Assembly (NCBI RefSeq): GCF_003573695.1
Contig: NC_039368.1
Coordinates: 77,452,374-77,516,373 of the forward strand
Reading direction: 5' to 3'
Length of the DNA stretch: 64,000 nucleotides
DNA from: Papaver somniferum
Lineage: Eukaryota; Streptophyta; Magnoliopsida; Ranunculales; Papaveraceae
This document shows, piece after piece, positions 52,589 through 64,000 of the stretch (the stretch's first letter is position 1; each line of letters begins with the position of its first letter). A program made the translations under genes and the position numbers. The notes beneath the pieces were generated by a model. It was not told the DNA's origin. It saw nothing but the letters and a program-made list of their open reading frames with translations, and did not search any database.

Positions 52589-53059
52589 TGAGAACGTTCC
52601 TTCTCACACCCTAGTCGATCATTTTCTATTTAGCCCAACAACATCACGATTCACAACTAAGTATTTTACATATGGATAAACAGCGATAACACCCATAAAA
52701 ACAGTTGTTAGACACAAAATTTCCAAAGTCAAGTTGCTCTGATTATGCGCAATATGATTATGCGCAATAATATGCAATTGATGTTACTTCATCAAAAAAT
52801 GCTTTCACAAAGCACGAGTAATTCAAAAAGCACGGGTAATTCTTTTCCGGTCCGGCAGTGGGAAACTTCAACGTTCCCAACATTACTAAAAATGTGCAAT
52901 AAAAACAAACCCAAAAGGCGAAAGGAACCACCCCTACTCCATGTCCCATAATGGCATCATTTAGTTTTCACGTTCTTAGATGACGACGCGTGTCCATCAC
53001 GTCAAACTTGTTTCGTTCCATTTTTTTATATATTTGTTGTTCTTTCGGTTTTCCGGTAC
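52589..53059 (+). other. upstream region of the RING gene
   Basis: No ORF with support. A duplicated phrase ('gattatgcgcaatat' at 52741) is followed by T-rich DNA; a TTTTTTATATATTT near 53020-53035 may be the core promoter. A CT repeat follows at about 53073-53092, as is common near plant transcription starts. Confidence 0.35.
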
Positions 53060-56000
53060 AAAACCATTCCCACACTCTCTCTCTCTTTTATTTTTCCCTT
53101 TCCCAAAAAAAAATTCCTGTAAAAAACTTTACTCTTCCTCCTTGGTTTGATTTTCACCAAACTTTTCTTTTTCTCCTCGCCGATCACGAATTCCGGTTAG
53201 CATTCTCAGGTGAAAATTCCATAACTCTATGATCGCTGTTTTCTTTTTCAGGTGAAAATTCCGGTTAGATGATTATTGATGTTGATGATTCTGTGACCTC
53301 TTGGTTTTGACTAATTGAATTTCTGTTTGTTCATTTGGAGTTTTAGTTGGTGGTCGTTTTTGTTTGATTTAGGATGGACTCTTTAATTTTAATGTTGAAA
53401 TTTACCTTCATAGAAAAAAAAAACCAGAAACAAAGAAAAACTGTTGGAGAATTAGAAGAAAATGAAAGGATACAAAAGCGTAGAAAACTTAGGATTTTTT
53501 GTCTTATTTTTGTTATGCACAGAGTGAATTGGTGTTGTTTTTGGTTTCTGTTTCTCTTCTCTTGTTTGTTTACCGTGTACCGATTAAGTATAAATTATAT
53601 TGAAGAAGGCTAACCGAACAGTTGTCTATGGGATTCATCTATGTTGTAATTTGTTGTGCCCCTTTCATGCCAAATTTTCTATTGCTACCAGCTAATGCAA
53701 AAAGTAAGTTAAAAGAGTATGAAGGTGAGTGGTTTCGAATTTTGTGCTGTTTTTTTTTCCTTTTCCCTTGATTCTAATATATGACAGGATACATATGTAA
53801 CTGCATTTCTTAGTGAGGTTTATAACGGTCTCGCGGTTGAGAGTGCAAGTGGTAAATAGGAGTAGCATTTCAATTGTTTCATAGTCCTTGGTGTGACTTG
53901 CTGGATATTTGACTAAGGATGTGCAATCATGTTGAGAGCGCCACTGATTGGTGTCTATTGGATTTAGTCTTTGGGGTACATGCATGAGGGTCTGGTGTTA
54001 GCATTCTCATGAATAGCCGCAACTGGTTTTTCTAGTGAGATATCTCTTCCACTGTCTCCTAATTACTTCCGTCATTTTTCTTTCTATCAGATTTGGGCAG
54101 TCAAACGATTTTCCTATACTTTGTAATGCCTCTTTCATGATTTATGTTGAGTATCTTCGTTATGCTTCTTGTGTCTAACAAATTTCCAAGTTCTAACAGT
54201 CTGGCGATTGGAATCGGAAAAGGCTCATCTGCCCTTTCCTGATGTGTCAGTCTGTTGGATAGCAAATTATGACTTAGTCTTCATGTTTGCTTAGAAGTTT
54301 CCACAGTAGTCAAGTACATTGGTCGAAGATTTATCTTATGATAGAGTTAGCTTTCTTGTATGCTGTAATGTGATCTCATGTCTATAGAGAACTCACTTTT
54401 TTTAGGTATTTGTAGGTAGCTTAAGTTTTTTTGTACCCCTATTGATTTATTCATAATATTGCAGGCGCTTATTAGCATCCTGGGGAACTGAAGGAAGGGT
54501 TGTCTCCTCGCATCAACATTCATTCTGTTTGAACATCTGGTGTATCAGTGATAGGTCAGCATTTGTTTCCGAAGAGGACTACAGAGGTGATTAAGATTAT
54601 ATCTTTAATCTTCTCTAAATTATTTTGTATGGATTCACCCACAAAAGTTAATATTCCCATGCTATACATTACTAAGGAAAGAAATAGAACAGTGTTTAAG
54701 CGGGGGTTTCCTTTTCTAATGTGCTTATCAGAGGATGCTACTTCTCCTAGAGCCTATCTAAGAGTAAAAATGAGACAATTTGGGTAAAATGAAAATGCTA
54801 GGGATGGTGCGCAGCTAGCATTCCTCCCATTTTTGACATGCTAGTTTGGTGATTATGCTTGCAAACTTAAGGTTCCTTTGGTATGAGTTTGAACTGTAGG
54901 TTGCTTTACAGTCATGTGAGTCATTCCACTGACTTCCACTAATCTAAGCAACGGTGTTTATATCTTTGTGGGTTAAATTGTAGCTTCACTCGACTTAAAT
55001 TTTGCCCACAAGAGTACTGAGATAGAAGTCCTGGATGGACTGAGTACTTATTGAAGAATACGTGCTTCGGGATGGTATAAATGGATCAGCTAGTAGTCTC
55101 TACTTATTTTGTGCCATTTAGGAGATCCTTCACTTACTTCAAACTGAAATGACGCTGTGTGTACTGTATTTTTTTCGAAAATCAAATGACTATGGAGTAT
55201 GTGGTGTGACAGCCAGCTAGTTATTTCTGTGGAAATTGGACCTGCCAAGGCTTAGGTGAACATTATCTCTGCAATTTGTGGAGCAAGTATATAAGCTTCA
55301 GGATTGGGCATTTAGATTGTTACTCAAATGCACAGTAACTAATCTCAGGACAAGTAGTAGATTTATTACAGTGCTTCTTGAGTTTTATGGCTAGAGGAAA
55401 TCAGGTTAACATTGGTTTGCAGTTTAATTCATTTGAAGCCATGTCGGCACTAATATGTCTTGATTTTTGTATGATGAATTCTGGAAAGTTTTGGTATTGG
55501 ACCTTACAGTGAAGGAAAAAGTTTGAAGTGGAAATCTCTTTGCACTCAAGAAGCTGCACAGCTGGGATTGCCTTATTCTTGATGACCTGTATATATCTCC
55601 TAAACTTTTTATTTCCAGGATTAGCCTCAACTTATAGAATTTATAGAAACTCGCAACCTTATAGTGAGAACTCTCCCTTTTATTTCAAGGGTTTTTTTTT
55701 GAAATTGTAAAATAAAAAGAAGAACAGGCTGAAATAATCTTTAGAATGGTGCCCAGTCTTATTTCTTGTACTTCGTGCTCTGATATAATAGAAGAAAATC
55801 CTTTGTTCATAGACTTTTATCGTAGCCAATATACTGACATGTGAATTAGTAGGTACCTTTTTTTTATCTTCTGATGATGAAACGATATTTATGATTTTAA
55901 CATGTATAGATTATTGAATTTTTTTTGAAGCAAATCTTGTAACCAATAAATAGATAAGTTTTCAGCTATGTTGTGTCAGAAAGTTTTCATATTGTTTACA

Positions 56001-57280
56001 GTAATTTTCTGATTGTGTTGGATCGCCTTTATCTCGCTGGAGGTCTTTTTTTTCTTTTCTTTTTTCAGTCTGATTTCTGTCAAGTATACAGTATGGGTCA
56101 TCTTTCCAGAGGAAAACTCGGCATCAGATTGAAAAGAATGCCAAGCTAGTATGATTTGTGTAGTTCTACTGAGAGTCACAGGAACAGATTTGCGACTGGA
56201 ATGTTAATGTTGGCAATAACATAAAGGTTTTGGTAGGGCAAGTGTTGTATAGTGAAGGCAGATATCATAGAACGCGTATGCCACTAAAAAGAACTGGGGC
56301 CAGATTAATGTAATAAATAAAAATCTTGACAGTAAAGACATTTGGCTCCCATTTGTTTTTTCTCCAGGTGATTGAAATCTCAAATGTAAGTGGTACTGGT
56401 GCATTTCCTTTGTATGATCACTTCCGGTGGACTTTGAAATGCCTCTGTTTTCTTCGTATGTAAACTTTGAGGCCGTTATTGATATCTTTCTCCTTGCCAC
56501 CAATTACACTGTGTCATCTGCTCTTTAAGTTCGGAGTGGTCCGTTGATTTACAAGCTGTATTCTTCCCGAAGCGTGTTCTCTCCATTTAGGAAGTTGTTT
56601 AGCTTCAGTTTCGGTGGCGTTATGTTTAATATACTGTGTCAATTTCTACATAATTATTCTCTAAATTTTCTGATTCTCAGCTGTGTCTAGTTCTGTTGGA
56701 AGGGCATTGATTGTAGGCTTACTTAGTGCACATTTGGTGTGTGTGTAAGCAATATCTTACCAGCATCATCATACTCGACCTCTTGGTCAACATATATGGA
56801 TGAGGATAGTGATGACAATGTTGAAAGCTAAAACACTTACTTATTGTACATTAGAGGCAGTTAAGGTATGTACTAGAATTTTCAAGTGCTTGTTTTTGTG
56901 ATCGAGTCGAACTATTAGGGTCGTGATCAAATCTGTCCTTGATCTCTAGCAGTGAAGTCACGGATGGGAGTTTCTACGGTTGACTGTTCATTCAGAAATT
57001 GAGTCAGAACTTGGGTGGTTGTGATACCACATTAACTCATGCACTTACTTTGTATACTGATTAAAAGAATGATTACTGGAAAAAGAGCTTTGGTTATTGG
57101 TTATTGGTAAAAGAATGATTACTGCAGAATGTTTACTAATTGTGCTATTGGTGTTACAGTAGCAGTTGCAGTGCCTCATCATGACCTTTGCAGTTGTTTT
57201 TTCATTTTGCAGGTGGATTGTTTTATTTGTTCTTCATACGCGAGCACTGATACCATATTCAACGGACAGCTTACATTATT
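53060..57280 (+). other. probable 5' leader with introns of the RING gene
   Basis: No coding ORF is supported over 4.2 kb. It begins with pyrimidine-rich sequence (CTCTCTCTCTTTT) typical of plant 5' leaders. TTTTGCAG at 57205-57212 is a good acceptor for the exon holding the ATG, and TTGCAGGCGC near 54460 is another possible acceptor. A short duplication (CAGGTGAAAATTCC at 53208 and 53251) lies in the first part. Transcript evidence would be needed to set exons; the long leader is inference. Confidence 0.35.
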
Positions 57281-60200
57281 ATGGCGCATCAGCACATGTT
57301 CAATCCACCAGAAATGTTTGAGATGGCTAATGACCAAAATCCGAATCTCAATCTGAATCAGAATTCCGTACATGTGCAGCAGCCTTTTGCGCCTTTTGGT
57401 AGGTTTAAAATGCTCTCAATTGATTCCCTTAGCAATCATCAATTTTATAACAAAGAGTTGCCTGCACATGAATTTATAATCTGGTTATTGTAGACCGTAT
57501 AATATATGTGTTTTCATCAGATGTCATGAACTTAGATTTTTGGTTACTGTTATAGCTGCTTATCGGGCATATAAAATTTCTTCCCTACACTCATTTGCAA
57601 GTTTCCAACCGCAGGAAGAGGTGGTGGTGCCTGGGAGAATGGTTCTGTTGTTTCTCCTGTGCCAATAATGTCTGGTGAGGCAGTAAATTCTGTACCTCAC
57701 TGGACAGCAGCACCAAGGTCAAACGAGTATTCCGCATCAAGTACTAGCATGGGTGTACCACGTTATGAAGCGGTTACATCGGGCCCATTTTATGATCCCT
57801 ACCCTCGACCATCAGCTGCCACAAACTTCCATCCAGTTCCACAATATTATGCTGGTCAGCCATCATCTTCTAATTCTCAGGGACACTCGATTAATGGACT
57901 TGCAAATGGCATTGTTGATCCTGTAATGGGCAGTGGAAGAGGGCCATTTAAAAGAAAAATCCCAGTAATACCTGATGTTTCTGAGAGAGGCGATACCAGC
58001 AGGTATTACAACCCTGGAGCTGGAAGTTATTCTGATTATCCTATTTATTCTACTATACAACCAGAGAAGCCTATTGTACATCCTCAGCATAGGCCTTGGA
58101 ACACAACTGGTACATACCCCACTTACAGCGGGTGCAGTCTCTCAATTGCTGATGGTTCTGACAGAAATGTGAGAAGCAGACCTTCTGGGAATATAGAACC
58201 AAACATAGTCCCTGCAGTTTCTTCAAGCAACTCGTCACTTCATGTCCCTTCAGCAGGCAGTTTGGTAGACCATTCAGTTAGAGTGGATATTCCTAACCTT
58301 AATGTTGGCCCTGCACATTCAGAATGGAACCATGTGCACACACCTTTTGCAGCTCATGGAAGAGTTACATCGTCAGGTTAGTGTTTTCATTTTTTGTTTT
58401 GCCATTATTATTTTTGTTTACTTTCCGCACACATTAGTGAATATACACCCCTTAAGTATAAGATGACTGCATGTTTCAGGTACAAATTCCTTGAATCAAG
58501 GACCAAATCAGTTCCCAGTGGGGGGCTCTGACTATAATCCAGTTGGGTTTGACCGTTACCACCACAATACTTCTGTCAGATACCCTGTTTTTCCTCCTCA
58601 CAATATCCAGGGTGCCACTCAAGCTGTTAGGGGAGGAGGTTACAGTAGCTTTCCTCAAAGAGCTGTTCCGCCAAACGGGATTATGCCAAGCCAACCGAAC
58701 TTGGGGTACTGGCCAGCCTCATCTGTTGAGGGTTTGAATCCAGTGCCAGAATCTCATTCTTCAAGATATTCGAGGACATCTTCTGCCATGGGATATCATA
58801 ACGGTGATAGGAGTGGGCGGTCGAGGTCATCTTATGATAGGTTGCGCTCACTGCCTCACGATGCGTATTCCCATGATAGGCGTATTGCTGAGGTGTGTAA
58901 ATCTAAACCAGTTTTCGATTTGTTGCACTGGAGATGGTGGAAAGTGGTAGTTTCTTCTAGTGTGCTATTCTAGCAAACCATTTCACATGGTCTCTCACAG
59001 GTTCCCATCAGGTGTACAGTAGCTTGATAAAAGTCGAGCTTCAATAGCTTTCTTTTTGCTCTTCAAATCCCATTTTTGTTCCCTTTCCATTGGAATTTTT
59101 CGACTCAAGTCACCAACTTTGGACTTCTGCATGAATAGTCTGTATTTTTGAAGTGTGAATTTCCATGAACTTTTGGTGGATAAGTGAGAGAAACTGCAAA
59201 CCTCTTGGTTCTGACAAAACTAACCCTCAGGTGTTGAAGGGTCAGCCACCCTTTGTGATTGGGATTACTGTCATTTACTCTATTTGTTCTGAGGTTCTGG
59301 TCCACCTAGTTAAACTTGTCTTGTGGATCCTTGTGAGGTTAGTAGTTTGTCACGCTAGTGTATATCTATATTGTTACTTTTGATTAGAAATCTAAATAAT
59401 AGAATAGTTGCATTAGGATTTTTTTACCCTGTAACTCTTGTTTCATCTTTCTTGCTTGGATTCCTTCCCCTTTTCCTCTCCATTTGTTCTTTTTAGAAAA
59501 AATATAAATATATTATACCGGTATCTTTGCTTAATGAAACTACCTAATAGGGCAAGATGTGCTATGAGTAAAGCGCATCCAACCTATCTTATATGACCTC
59601 AACCGGCGTAGATGGTGAATAGGAATTAACTTTAACCAGCACTTTGGTTTATACTTTATAACAACTTGCAACTCTTGTTGACCAACTGATCATAGGGGAA
59701 TATGTTGGCTGTCTTTAAGTATTGATTATGCTGATCAGGGGAATGGATACGTCTTTGTATGCAGAGTTATTCGGCAGTTGATCGTGCGACAGCATATGGA
59801 TCTCGGAACTTGTTTGATCAACATGGAGACATGAGGCTAGATGTAGACAGCATGAGTTATGAGGTACAGAGATTGATGTTTATCTTTTTATCATTTTAAT
59901 TTCAGTTTGCAGTATCTATTGGCTCTCGCTGATGCCAAAATATTGTCATGAAACAGGAACTACTTGCTTTAGGGGAACGAATTGGTAATGTCAGCACTGG
60001 CTTGTCGGAAGATCTTATTTTGAAGTGTTTAACCATGACAGTAATTACGAATACGGACATAATCCCAGAGGAACATCGCTGTGTTATCTGCCTGGTAATA
60101 GCATCGAATGAACTCTACTCCTGCATGGTAATAAACTTCTTTTTCAGGAATCGGTTTCTGACATTGGGTAATTATTGCAGGATGAGTACAGAAAAGAGGA

Positions 60201-60318
60201 GGAAATCGGGAGGTTGAGAAACTGCGGGCATGACTACCATGTAGGGTGCATAAAGAGATGGTTGTCAATGAAGAATGCTTGTCCAATATGCAAAGCTCCT
60301 GTCTTGGCAGATAATTAG
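57281..60318 (+). CDS. RING-H2 E3 ubiquitin ligase (HIP1/MBR/RHG1A-like)
   Basis: Six coding exons fit GT-AG splicing and phase: 57281-57398, 57615-58376, 58480-58892, 59765-59863, 59957-60094, 60181-60318, giving 555 residues. It starts MAHQHMFNPPEMFEMANDQN; residues about 40-430 are low-complexity, rich in S, P, G, N and Y. Then SYEELLALGERIGNVSTGLS precedes the RING with C506, C509, C525, H527, H530, C533, C544 and C547. All eight zinc ligands are present, in the order of a RING-H2 domain. The ELLALGERIG...GLSED helix before a C-terminal RING is the hallmark of the plant MBR1/MBR2, HIP1 and RHG1A group. These ligases take ubiquitin from an E2 and mark substrate proteins for degradation. 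The gene looks intact. Exon limits are read from the sequence; subfamily is inference. Confidence 0.88.
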
Positions 60319-60405
60319 CCAGCATACGTATTAGCTCCAACACAGCATGATCAGTTGTAAATTCATTTTGAAACACCTTCCGAACAAACTCCTCCTGAAC
60401 CACGT

Positions 60406-60424
60406 AAAAAAAAAAAAAAAAAAA
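60406..60424 (+). repeat. 19-A run in the 3' untranslated region
   Basis: Uninterrupted A19 about 90 bp after the RING stop codon. It could be a simple repeat or the scar of a short retroposed tail; no target duplication seen. Confidence 0.6.
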
Positions 60425-60870
60425 GAAACATGAGGAAATCGTTTGGTGTTCGTCAAACTTGTTTAGGCATAGGCTTAATGATTTAAGTGATTTCTTGTGT
60501 CAGTCAGATGGTCAGCATGTAAATATCTGTTCAGAAACACATCCATTTTACATGTAGTTTTAGAAATTCCTCAGTAAAGCTATCACCACTCAACAGATTG
60601 TAGTAAAAGAGCACATTTAAAATATGCCCAACCTCATCATAGAACAATGTAGCTAAATTTACAGTACAATACTCAACGTTCATCCCGTTTTACAATCTAG
60701 ATCTTTTCCTTGGATTAGAATTTGTTGGTTCCTTGGTTCGTATAATGTATGTGGAAATGGAAATGGGAGTTTGGAATTTGTCTTGTAAGTTCTCAATCTG
60801 ATTCTTTTCATTCTTTCATAGTATGGTATTCAATATTGATGTGCGCAAGTTGCTAAATCCATCACAACCT

Positions 60871-60943
60871 TCCGTTGTAGTCTAGGTGGTCAGGATACTC
60901 GGCTCTCACCCGAGAGACCCGGGTTCAAGTCCCGGCAACGGAA
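60871..60943 (+). tRNA. tRNA-Glu (anticodon CTC)
   Basis: 73 nt with a 7-bp acceptor stem (TCCGTTG with CAACGGA, discriminator A), a D-arm region TAGTCTAGGTGGTCAGGATA (matches the A box), anticodon stem CTCGG/CCGAG with loop CTCTCAC, and T-arm CCCGGGTTCAAGTCCCGG (matches the B box). The anticodon is CTC, reading GAG codons. A T8 tract follows directly and serves as the RNA polymerase III terminator. No intron and no CCA encoded, as expected for a nuclear gene. Confidence 0.97.
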
Positions 60944-61085
60944 TATTTTTTTTCGATACGAACGCCTCCAATCAATGCAATTTTTGAAGCCTCCCAGGTC
61001 CAGCCATTTCAATTTATTACAAAGATACAGTATACATATCAGTATATTGTTTGGTGAACACCTCAATTACATAACCCTAAGAAAC

Positions 61086-62919
61086 TCAAATTCTTGTGAA
61101 GATAACCTGAGCACCATATTGAGGTTGTAGAGTCATAAACTGGATGGGTGCATGAACATAAGATGGCGAAACAGTGAATAAAAATCGCCGAATGATCATA
61201 GCTAATGCAACTTTGGCTTCAACCATACCTAAATTCTGACCGACACAAACTCTAGGTCCTAAACCAAATGGAAAAAATGAACCTGCGCCCTGTGTTCTAG
61301 TATCCGAAAATCTCAGTGGATTGAATTCATTTGCATCTTCACCCCAAATCTGTTTGTCATGGTGGACGGCTGTCATTGCCAGAAAGAGTTGTGTTCCAGC
61401 TGGAATGTCAAGGTTTCCCAGCTTAACATTCTTGTATGCTTGTCTCATTAACATCACTGCAGGTGGGTATAATCTGAATGTTTCGTTGATGATCATTCCT
61501 ACCTGTTTAACACGAATTTAAACGTCCCGAGTCACATTTATATTGTCTTAGAGATAATGAATCGGGTACCAACAGAGAGAAAAAAAAAACTTACTATCTT
61601 GAGATCAGACAAATTTTCTGCAGTGGGAATACCATTATCTCCAAACGCAAGGTCGATTTCTTGGCGCGCCTTGCTCTGCCATTCCTGGTGCAGCGCCAAA
61701 AGCAGAAAGGCCCAAGTCAATAGATTCGCTGTTGTTTCCTTTCCTGCAAAATAAAATGTCTTGCATTCGTCTATAACCTCATCAATACCTAAACTTTCTT
61801 CCTGTCCTTCTTGGTTCTTGCTAGCAGACATCAATAAACCCAATAGATTCTTCGAATTTTCGTTTGTATCATGGTTTGCTGCAATTAGCTTACGCAACCA
61901 ATCTCGAATTTCTTTATTTAATCTGTGCCTCATCCTGTTCTTCTTTGTAGGTAAAAACCTGTAATTAAACAAAGCTAGACTGAATGTACAATTCAATATG
62001 TACTCAACACGCTAAATGTCATCAAGTAAGCACAAATTACCTGAAACCCGGAATGTATACACTTCTTATTGCCAAGGAAACTAGGTGCATTTGTTGTTCT
62101 TGTAGTTTGAATATTTGTTTCCCTTCCTCGTAGCAACTTCCGAAAGCAGTACGCGAGATGATATCGGCAGTTAGATTATGGAACTCAGTGTGAACGTCAA
62201 TCTCGAATCCCTCATCGCCTTTCCTATCTGTTTTTGCATTATCTTCCCATTTCTCTAGCATGCCTTTCGTGCTAGCTACCATATCAGGTACCCAACTCTG
62301 AAAAATTCAAAATTTACTCATTATACCCTTATGAAAGCATTTGTAAGGCAAGCATTTCAGGGGTGAGAAGGGAAAACAAACATTTCATTACAGTTACAAA
62401 ACTCAAAGAGAAAGAGAGTTGACTGACCTTGACTCTATCCATGGTGAAGGCTTGACTTGTGATCCTTCTATGCGTAACCCATTTTTCACCTGTCAAGCCA
62501 ACAAGTCCCTCTCCAAAGAGCTGTTTGGATAAAGGGTTGGACTTGACCCTATCAAAACAACCATTAGAATTAAATAAAACTTCCTTGATCATACCTGGAT
62601 CTGATAAAGCCAACCTTGGTGAAGAACCAAACCAATAAAGATACGTATTTCCATACATACTAGACCAAATATGATAGTGAGGTAAAACCCTATGAAGGAT
62701 ATCATGTGTAAATAGCATAGTTTTTGATTGAGCTTCGCCGATCATTTTCCGTAATTCAACAGAGTTCCCGATGACCGGACGGTGTCGAGGGCCTCCGATA
62801 CATTGTTTCAAGAAATGATTCTGGATTCTCTTAGGGACCCAGAAAAGTGAGTATAACAGTTTGATCAGTTTGATTAAGAGGAGCAGGAAAAAGATGATTA
62901 CAAGAACATTAATATACAT
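61086..62919 (-). CDS. cytochrome P450, CYP72 clan (CYP721A/CYP734A-like)
   Basis: Four exons on the minus strand fit GT-AG splicing and phase: 62919-62428, 62297-62041, 61958-61595, 61502-61086, giving 509 residues. Order: N-terminal membrane anchor ([20 protein letters not shown]), proline/glycine region ([12 protein letters not shown]), C-helix [13 protein letters not shown]-helix AGKETT (321-326), K-helix ETFR (E378, R381), FNPLRF (431-436) and the heme loop [10 protein letters not shown] with ligand Cys457. All catalytic landmarks are intact and the length is normal. It would act at the ER membrane with P450 reductase, oxidising a small molecule. The AGKETT helix and overall pattern point to the CYP72 clan, closest in my reading to CYP721A or CYP734A; CYP734A members inactivate brassinosteroids. 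The substrate here is not known. Confidence 0.92.
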
Positions 62920-63290
62920 GTTGCAAGTGAGTCGTGTGACTGATGAGAAAATGAAATATTAGAAGAGAAATTGATCCAAGGAAGTTTTTTTATTACAAGA
63001 TATGTGCCAAAATTTAGATTTGTTTTGGGGAAGGTGAGGTTGGTGGGCCCCTTTTTCCAGTGGGAGTTGGAGTGGAAATTGAAAAAGACTTTGAAACTTG
63101 AATCCATTTTTGGTGACGCGGTACATTAGTTGGAAAAAAATGCAGTCTTGGCACGAAAATGCTTTGTTTGCGGCAGAAAATCCCGGTAGTGAACTTTAGC
63201 CGACCCCATAAAACTCCCGGGTGGGGTCCCGGGGGCTCGCTCTTTCAGGATTTTGCCAGCGGATTTTCTGTTGTCAACGTAACATCACTT
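62920..63290 (-). promoter_or_regulatory. upstream region of the P450 gene
   Basis: Likely 5' leader and promoter of the minus-strand P450. A GC-rich patch (CCCGGGTGGGGTCCCGGGGG near 63218-63234) stands out. The ORF at 62898-63107 overlaps the P450 start in another frame and is treated as a shadow. Confidence 0.4.
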
Positions 63291-64000
63291 GTCTTGGCGT
63301 CATAACAATAATGTACTGTATTTTTTTATTTTATTTTTGGGAATAAAATATTTCACTAAAACTTAGGAATCCATGGTTACAACAGTAAGCTTATAGGTAT
63401 TACATGAAAAATAAATGATACACAGAAATAAGAAAAAGATAAAACCACCTGAAAGTGTTGGACACGCATTTGTTGTCTCGTTAAAAACCTTGAAAAGGAA
63501 AATTCATAGGGATAAAGTCACCCATAGGGATAAAACCTTAACGAAGGAAAAGAGCACAACGCGATAGGTCCTAAAGAAGACCCTAGAACTAAAATTTCTA
63601 TAATAACACAAACATTTATAATTCTTCACTAAACTAGGAAGCATTTGTTCTCCATCGGTACCCAATGAGTAGTCTTCTAATACTGGCAGTATGTATTGAT
63701 TCACAAACAAGTTGTGAAGATTGAGAGCCTTAGCTCGCGATAAAACTATCAAGATGGATTCCTGAGCCCTTCTACCATGAACAAGTCTGATAATAATGCA
63801 TTGTATGACTTGCCAGAGATGAGTATTAATAGAACCGTATAATGCACCAAAGGGCTGACCATCGGTTGAAAATGCATCAGTATATAAGCATTTTTCATGT
63901 AACCTGTTATAGGGGCTGATCCCTTATCCTAATGTCTAGTTAGTTGGTATTAGAGGAGCTGATACCTTTCATCAATTAAACCTAAAAAAAAAATCATTTA
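63291..64000 (-). repeat. possible retroelement 3' end, unclassified
   Basis: The minus-strand text (CCTTCGTTAAGGTTTTATCC, then TTTAACGAGACAACAAATGC) resembles a tail sequence seen near many plant retroelements. It runs into an A-rich stretch (AAAATAAAATAAAAAAAT at about 63319-63336, minus strand). The 82-codon minus ORF at 63504-63752 has no recognisable domain. A second A/T run (CCTAAAAAAAAAATC) lies at the window edge. Assignment is weak. Confidence 0.3.

Noticed and set aside
57863..58694. Overlapping ORFs in other frames of RING exons 2 and 3
   Set aside because: The frame with consistent splice phase and family-like composition explains the region.
60029..60403. 124-codon minus ORF over the last RING exons
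   Set aside because: Antisense shadow of the RING exons, without a domain of its own.

Overview
This window looks like nuclear DNA of a flowering plant, most likely a eudicot. It has intron-containing host genes with plant-type domains, a nuclear tRNA gene, L1-type LINEs whose ORF1 resembles plant DUF4283 proteins, and dense nested LTR retrotransposons. The species cannot be fixed from sequence alone. About 53 kb of the 64 kb is repeat-derived; the recognisable host genes lie in the last 11 kb. Layout. (1) 1-6318: 3' part of an LTR element with a gag-like ORF, a small coiled-coil ORF, a noncoding tail, a polypurine tract and a 2.8-kb LTR (LTR-A). (2) 6319-17465: another internal region carrying an ORF that resembles the 'putative plant transposon protein' family, then polypurine tract and LTR-B. 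Its ORF is split by a clean 6.2-kb Gypsy-type, pol-less element (6969-13141, duplicated target GTAGT). (3) 17466-22807: truncated LTR-C, primer site, a copia-type gag whose coiled-coil segment is triplicated, and a remnant LTR-D. (4) 22808-28738: minus-strand small ORF, LTR-E, a copia reverse-transcriptase scrap, and a second A-type LTR. (5) 28739-32629: mostly unassigned DNA with a duplicated RNase H scrap, a short repeat cluster and a receptor-kinase pseudogene. (6) 32643-38723: an essentially full-length but dead L1 LINE on the minus strand with a 13-bp target duplication. (7) 39845-45529: a 3'-truncated minus-strand LTR element (LTR-F, primer site, gag-like ORF, small coiled-coil ORF, tandem-repeat tail). 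(8) 47063-48670: a 188-bp MITE and, next to it, a 5'-truncated L1 with a 12-bp target duplication. (9) 49214-52585: a PIF/Harbinger-like element with terminal inverted repeats and TTA target duplication, carrying four TATA-driven ORFs (SANT/trihelix-like, zinc-knuckle, basic) plus a partial fifth, and no recognisable transposase. (10) 53060-60318: a RING-H2 E3 ubiquitin ligase gene. 60871-60943: tRNA-Glu(CTC). 61086-62919: a cytochrome P450 of the CYP72 clan on the minus strand. The main biological theme is a set of LTR elements without visible pol. They share LTR blocks and 3' noncoding backbones but carry different ORFs (copia-type gag, transposon-protein-like ORF, or gag-like plus small coiled-coil ORF). 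They would need reverse transcriptase and integrase from elsewhere. Their LTRs share one conserved block of about 120 bp, yet each subtype has its own repeated near-palindromic 10-mer at the same distance from the LTR start. In two LTRs (E and F) the 10-mer has been swapped at several sites inside an otherwise alignable framework. The Harbinger-like element is the other candidate for an under-described system.
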